Assembly (NCBI GenBank): GCA_023412495.1
Contig: JAEYNP010000043.1
Span: forward strand, 1-8,364
DNA length: 8,364 nt
Direction: 5' to 3'
Source: Pseudomonadota bacterium
GTDB lineage: Bacteria; Desulfobacterota; Desulfobulbia; Desulfobulbales; Desulfocapsaceae
Position numbers and translations under genes: made by a program. Of this stretch, positions 5,746-8,364 are shown piece by piece. Within the stretch, counting starts at the first letter, position 1. The number at the start of each line of letters is the position of its first letter. The notes beneath the pieces are model-generated. The model saw only the letters and a list, made by a program, of their open reading frames with translations, did no database searches and had not been told where the DNA came from.

Positions 5746-6930
5746 CTATAGATAATCCTTCAGCTGCCGCGCCCTGCGCGGATGGCGCAGCCTGCGCAGC
5801 GCCTTGCTCTCAATCTGGCGGATGCGCTCGCGCGTCAGGCCAAACTTCTGCCCGACCTCTTCCAGCGTATACGCCCGCCCGTTTTCCAGCCCAAAGCGCA
5901 GCCGCAGAATGCGCGCCTCGCGCGGCGGCAGCGTATCCAGCACTTCCTGGACCTTCTCGCGCAGCAGGTTGCCGTAGGTGCTCTGGATTGGGGTGGGGGT
6001 CATCTGGTCCTCGATAAACATCCCCAGCTCCGAATCCTCCTCGTCGTCGTTGATCGGGCTTTCCAGCGAGAGCGGCAGCCACGAGACACGCATCATCCAC
6101 TCCACCTTGTTCGAGTTGACGCCGATCTCCTCGGCCAGCTCGTCGGTGGTCGGCACGCGCCCCAGCTTCTGCTCCATCTCGTGCGTCGTGCGGTAAAGCT
6201 GCCGGATGCGGTCGACCATATGCACCGGCACGCGGATCGTGCGCCCCTGGTCGGCGATCGCCCGCGTGATCGTCTGCCGGATCCACCACGTCGCGTAGGT
6301 AGAGAAGCGGAAGCCGCGCTGGTACTCGTACTTCTCGACTGCTTTCATCAGCCCCAGGTTGCCCTCCTGGATCAGGTCCAGGAACGGCACCCCGCGCCCG
6401 ATGTAGCGCTTGGCGATGCTTACCACCAGCCGCGTATTGGCTTTGATCAGGTGCTCGCGCGCCAGCACGCCGTCGCCCACGTGGACTTCCAGGTCCTGCC
6501 GCCGCGCCGACGGGGTATGCCCGTTCGTGCGCGAAAGCTCGCGCTTGGCCAGCTTGCCCCGCTCGATGCGTTTGGCCAGGTCCAGCTCTTCTTCCACGCT
6601 CAAGAGCGGCACCCGCGACATCTCTTTCAGATACAGTCCTACCGTATCGTCGCTCGAAATTCGGCTCAGGTCGACGAACGGATCCGCCTCTACGTCGCTG
6701 TAATTCTCCTCGGATTCGTCAAACCCGGCTTCCTGTTCATCCTGGTCGAGGATATCGACGCCCCTGCGCCGCAGCGCCAGCACAATCGCTTCCAGGCGGT
6801 CGGCATCTTCGCTGACCTGGGGATACAGCTCCATCAAGTCTTCCGTCGTTAGATACCCCTGCACGTCTGCCTTTTCCAGCAGCATGCTTAAAATCTCGGT
6901 GTTGCGTTTGTATCGACCGGGATTTGTCAC
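5746..6930 (-). CDS. rpoD: RNA polymerase primary sigma factor (sigma-70 family, RpoD/SigA)
   Basis: This directs core RNA polymerase to housekeeping promoters. Numbered from the upstream ATG at 6936, the regions run in order: region 1.1-like (about 15-65, with GYLTTEDLMELYPQ); an acidic linker (66-90); region 1.2 (DDTVGLYLKEMSRVPLLSVEEE, 96-117); region 2 (HLIKANTRLVVSIAKRYIGRG 162-182, FLDLIQEGNLGLMKAVEKY 185-203, FRFSTYATWWIRQTITRAIAD 209-229, then RTIRVPVHM); region 3 (about 241-320); and region 4 (LPPREARILRLRFGL 336-350, TLEEVGQKFGLTRERIRQIE 357-376, ending in KALRRLRHPRRARQL). Presence of 1.1 and all others marks a group 1 factor. A polar stretch of about 25 residues (128-155) between 1.2 and 2 replaces the long non-conserved region of E. 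coli. AGGAGG (6937-6942) abuts ATG 6936 but is 6 bases from GTG 6930, so GTG 6930 (394 residues) is preferred. A second SigA-like copy elsewhere in the genome cannot be excluded. Confidence 0.95.
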   Translation of the reverse strand: MTNPGRYKRNTEILSMLLEKADVQGYLTTEDLMELYPQVSEDADRLEAIVLALRRRGVDILDQDEQEAGFDESEENYSDVEADPFVDLSRISSDDTVGLYLKEMSRVPLLSVEEELDLAKRIERGKLAKRELSRTNGHTPSARRQDLEVHVGDGVLAREHLIKANTRLVVSIAKRYIGRGVPFLDLIQEGNLGLMKAVEKYEYQRGFRFSTYATWWIRQTITRAIADQGRTIRVPVHMVDRIRQLYRTTHEMEQKLGRVPTTDELAEEIGVNSNKVEWMMRVSWLPLSLESPINDDEEDSELGMFIEDQMTPTPIQSTYGNLLREKVQEVLDTLPPREARILRLRFGLENGRAYTLEEVGQKFGLTRERIRQIESKALRRLRHPRRARQLKDYL

Positions 6931-6936
6931 AAACAT

Positions 6937-6942
6937 CCTCCT
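6937..6942 (-). promoter_or_regulatory. Shine-Dalgarno AGGAGG deciding the sigma start
   Basis: A full AGGAGG runs directly into ATG 6936 with no spacer, while GTG 6930 in the same frame lies 6 bases downstream, the usual distance. Initiation at GTG would drop only Met-Phe from the N-terminus. Confidence 0.7.
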
Positions 6943-7083
6943 GGATATTCGCTCTTCTCGCCTGCTGTGTTTTCGCTTATTGCCGCCTCTCCGCGCGTGG
7001 TCCGCACCGAAAGGTGATGTTGAGTACTTCCTGAGAAACGGTCATCGCGAATTCGGGTAGGCTTTGGCATGGAATCGATTGTT

Positions 7084-7563
7084 CTACGCTTCCTCTTCGG
7101 GATGGTGGTGATCTTCACCTGCTTCGTTCAGGTTCTCTCCGCACACCGTGCATAGTCCTTTGCAGTCCTCGCGGCACGTCGGGCTGATCGGCATCTCGAT
7201 CAAAAGGTATTCGCGTACCAGCGGCTCCAGGTCGATGTTGGCGTCTTCAGGTAAAATTAACCCGGATTCGGTGGTGGACCGCTTGTCGAATGCATACAGC
7301 TCGTCAAATTTCGCGTGCAGGGGTTGATCAAATTCCGTCAAACAACGCACGCACTCGGCCGGGGCTTTGCCCTCAAATTCACCTTGCAGCAAAATCCCCT
7401 GGGGAGTGCGGCTTAGGCGCGTGACGCCTGAAAAATCGCTCAACTTGAAGTCTGGTCTTAGTAAGATCTCCGGTTCTTCAAAATGAATGTCGCGATAAGT
7501 CCCAATTGGGGTGTTTAGCAGAAAACCAACATTTACTCGTAAAGGGTATCGTGGATTGTTCAC
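7084..7563 (-). CDS. yceD: DUF177 / YceD family protein, shortened C-terminus
   Basis: YceD proteins are small cytoplasmic proteins linked to ribosomal RNA and L32 biogenesis; their exact reaction is unclear. With GTG 7563 as start the product has 159 residues. Landmarks are YPLRVNVGFLLNTPIGT (6-22), a beta-rich middle, ECVRC (70-74), NIDLEPLVREYLLIEMPISP (109-128), and the cysteine-rich end with Cys130, Cys134, Cys138 and Cys141 (CREDCKGLCTVCGENLNE). The frame could extend to 7623, but that covers the promoter at 7600-7628, so the longer N-terminus is rejected. GAAGAG (7574-7579) is a weak ribosome-binding site 10 bases away. The usual tail after LNE, often another Cys/His pair and 'IDPR', is missing; instead there is EDHHHPEEEA. 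The customary neighbour rpmF (L32) is absent; the sigma gene follows after 153 bases with no terminator or clear promoter between them, so co-transcription is likely. Confidence 0.85.
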   Translation of the reverse strand: MNNPRYPLRVNVGFLLNTPIGTYRDIHFEEPEILLRPDFKLSDFSGVTRLSRTPQGILLQGEFEGKAPAECVRCLTEFDQPLHAKFDELYAFDKRSTTESGLILPEDANIDLEPLVREYLLIEMPISPTCREDCKGLCTVCGENLNEAGEDHHHPEEEA

Positions 7564-7599
7564 GTTTAATTCGCTCTTCAGATATAATAATACACGCAA

Positions 7600-7628
7600 A
7601 TTATAGCACAGCCGATTCGGCAAGTCAA
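7600..7628 (-). promoter_or_regulatory. near-consensus sigma-70 promoter of yceD (and probably the sigma gene)
   Basis: On the minus strand -35 TTGACT (7623-7628), a 17-base spacer and extended -10 TGC-TATAAT (7600-7605, with TGC at 7606-7608) form a close match to consensus. Transcription would start near 7593, about 30 bases before GTG 7563. Because the sigma gene appears to lie in the same transcript, its own product would drive this promoter. Confidence 0.85.
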
Positions 7629-7632
7629 GTTT

Positions 7633-7641
7633 TGTTAAAAT
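7633..7641 (+). promoter_or_regulatory. candidate rdgB promoter, extended -10
   Basis: TGT-TAAAAT fits an extended -10, with a weak -35 position at 7613-7618 (CGATTC). The start would be near 7648, leaving a leader of about 17 AT-rich bases. An alternative is TATAAT at 7583-7588 with TTCACG (7559-7564) 18 bases upstream, giving a leader of about 70 bases. Either choice overlaps the divergent yceD promoter. Confidence 0.4.
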
Positions 7642-7664
7642 TTATCAAATAAATAATAAAAATT

Positions 7665-8300
7665 ATGACGAAAACGCTCCTGATCGCCAGCAGCAATCCG
7701 GGCAAGCTCCGCGAATTTGAAGCCATTCTCGGTGTTCTACCCGTGCGGCTGCTCATGCCCTGGCATATCGGCCTGGACCTTACGGTTGTGGAAGACGGCA
7801 AAACCTATTCCGAGAACGCCGCCAAAAAAGCGCTCGCTTACGCCAAAGCTGCCGGCATGCTCTCCCTGGCCGACGACTCCGGCCTAGAAGTGGATGCCCT
7901 CTCTGGCGCGCCTGGCCTGCATTCTGCCCGTTATGCCGGCGTTCTCGGCGCAACCGACGCCGACCGCCGGCAGCTCCTTCTCCAAAACCTCGCCGGGCTG
8001 CCCCGTCCCTGGACGGCGCGCTTCCGCTGCGTGGTAGCCGTCGCCGCCCCCGGCGGTGAGCTGGTCCACGGCGAAGGCGTATGCCCCGGCGAAATCATCC
8101 CTGAAGAGCGCGGCAGCGGCGGGTTTGGTTACGACCCCGTCTTCTTTATCCAAGAATACGGCAAAACCATGGCCGAGCTTCCCGCCGAGGTCAAGAACCG
8201 CATCAGCCACCGTGGGCGCGCCGCCGCTGCCGTGCTTCCGCAGCTCGAGCGCATTCTCGACCGTTTCACCGGCGATACCCGCGCCGGCGAAGAAGAATAA
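7665..8300 (+). CDS. rdgB: non-canonical purine NTP pyrophosphatase (RdgB/HAM1, ITPase)
   Basis: This hydrolyses dITP, ITP and XTP to the monophosphate and pyrophosphate, keeping deaminated purines out of DNA and RNA. All HAM1-family blocks are present in 211 residues: ASSNPGKLREF (8-18, substrate- and phosphate-binding Asn/Lys loop), YSENAAKKA (48-56), LADDSGLEVDAL (68-79, with the catalytic Asp71), GAPGLHSARYAG (81-92), RGSGGFGYDPVF (149-160) and VKNRISHRGRA (176-186). Length is close to the E. coli enzyme (197), with a short charged tail ending in GEEE. ATG 7665 is the only plausible start. No Shine-Dalgarno is seen in the preceding AT-rich stretch (7631-7664), so initiation may rely on an unstructured leader. 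It is transcribed divergently from yceD over about 100 bases. Confidence 0.95.
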   Translation: MTKTLLIASSNPGKLREFEAILGVLPVRLLMPWHIGLDLTVVEDGKTYSENAAKKALAYAKAAGMLSLADDSGLEVDALSGAPGLHSARYAGVLGATDADRRQLLLQNLAGLPRPWTARFRCVVAVAAPGGELVHGEGVCPGEIIPEERGSGGFGYDPVFFIQEYGKTMAELPAEVKNRISHRGRAAAAVLPQLERILDRFTGDTRAGEEE

Positions 8301-8301
8301 T

Positions 8302-8328
8302 CGCCTGTCCCTTCTATGCGGACAGGCG
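8302..8328 (+). other. hairpin after rdgB
   Basis: CGCCTGTCC (8302-8310) and GGACAGGCG (8320-8328) make a perfect 9-bp stem with a 9-base loop, starting one base after the rdgB stop. No U-run follows directly, so alone it looks like an RNA-stabilising or attenuating structure, not a terminator. Confidence 0.55.
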
Positions 8329-8333
8329 CGGTG

Positions 8334-8355
8334 AACCCGGTCAGAAAACCGGGTT
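8334..8355 (+). terminator. probable intrinsic terminator of rdgB
   Basis: AACCCGGT (8334-8341) and ACCGGGTT (8348-8355) form an 8-bp stem with loop CAGAAA, followed by TGTTATT, a broken U-run. It stands 5 bases behind the first hairpin, making a tandem pair. Moderate strength, as the T-tract is interrupted. Confidence 0.6.
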
Positions 8356-8364
8356 TGTTATTGG

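Noticed and set aside
5782..6852. 356-codon open frame antisense to the sigma gene
   Set aside because: Gln/Arg/His-rich shadow; the sense strand is a complete sigma factor.
7005..7016. CACC-GAAA-GGTG mini-hairpin in the gap before the sigma gene
   Set aside because: A 4-bp stem with the GAAA loop on the strand opposite to transcription; could be chance.
6927..7118. 63-codon frame on the minus strand starting inside yceD, beginning with a Lys/Arg-rich PKRKRR string reminiscent of ribosomal protein L32
   Set aside because: The likeness ends after about 12 residues, there is no CxxC zinc knuckle, no ribosome-binding site, and it overlaps yceD and the sigma start.
7564..7623. 20-codon N-terminal extension of YceD
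   Set aside because: It is AT-rich and covers the -10 and -35 of the near-consensus promoter, so it lies largely upstream of the expected transcription start.

Overview
The window is GC-rich, ordinary chromosomal DNA with eight protein-coding genes packed end to end and short regulatory gaps. No mobile element, CRISPR array, tRNA or rRNA is visible. The CinA-type deamidase, MGDG-synthase-like glycosyltransferase, primary sigma factor, DUF177 protein and methionyl-tRNA synthetase all look like Chloroflexota (Anaerolineae-like) versions: for example, the sigma factor carries a spacer between regions 1.2 and 2 that is familiar from that phylum, and YceD has the reading 'VGFLLNTPIG'. This assignment comes from remembered family resemblance, not from a search.

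Left part (1-3730, + strand). Five co-directional genes form a probable operon whose promoter lies left of the window: a truncated LysM protein with a Cys/His hydrolase-like core, a stand-alone CinA C-terminal domain (PncC-type NMN amidohydrolase), an 80-residue unknown protein, a GT28/MGDG-synthase-like glycosyltransferase, and an MTA/SAH-nucleosidase-like protein. Gaps are 24, -1, 17 and 4 bases, so co-transcription and some translational coupling are likely. The shared theme is cell envelope plus nucleotide and cofactor salvage, without one obvious pathway.

Middle part (3731-7563, - strand). A convergent gap of 75 bases holds a degenerate CGAAG-type repeat. Then come metG with its own promoter-like region (extended -10, an 11-bp palindrome and a 10-bp-spaced direct repeat), a strong intrinsic terminator behind the sigma gene, the primary sigma factor gene (rpoD/sigA), a 153-base gap, and a DUF177/YceD gene. 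The YceD-sigma pair is probably transcribed together from the near-consensus promoter at 7600-7628.

Right part (7564-8364). An AT-rich divergent control region of about 100 bases separates yceD (-) from rdgB (+), the ITP/XTP pyrophosphatase that cleans the nucleotide pool. rdgB is followed by two tandem hairpins, the second terminator-like.

I found no clear novel system. The observations most worth a second look are the altered MetRS signature motifs, the palindrome and direct repeat upstream of metG, the CGAAG repeat, the shortened His-ended YceD, the overlapping divergent promoters, and start codons that are better placed than the longest reading frames suggest.
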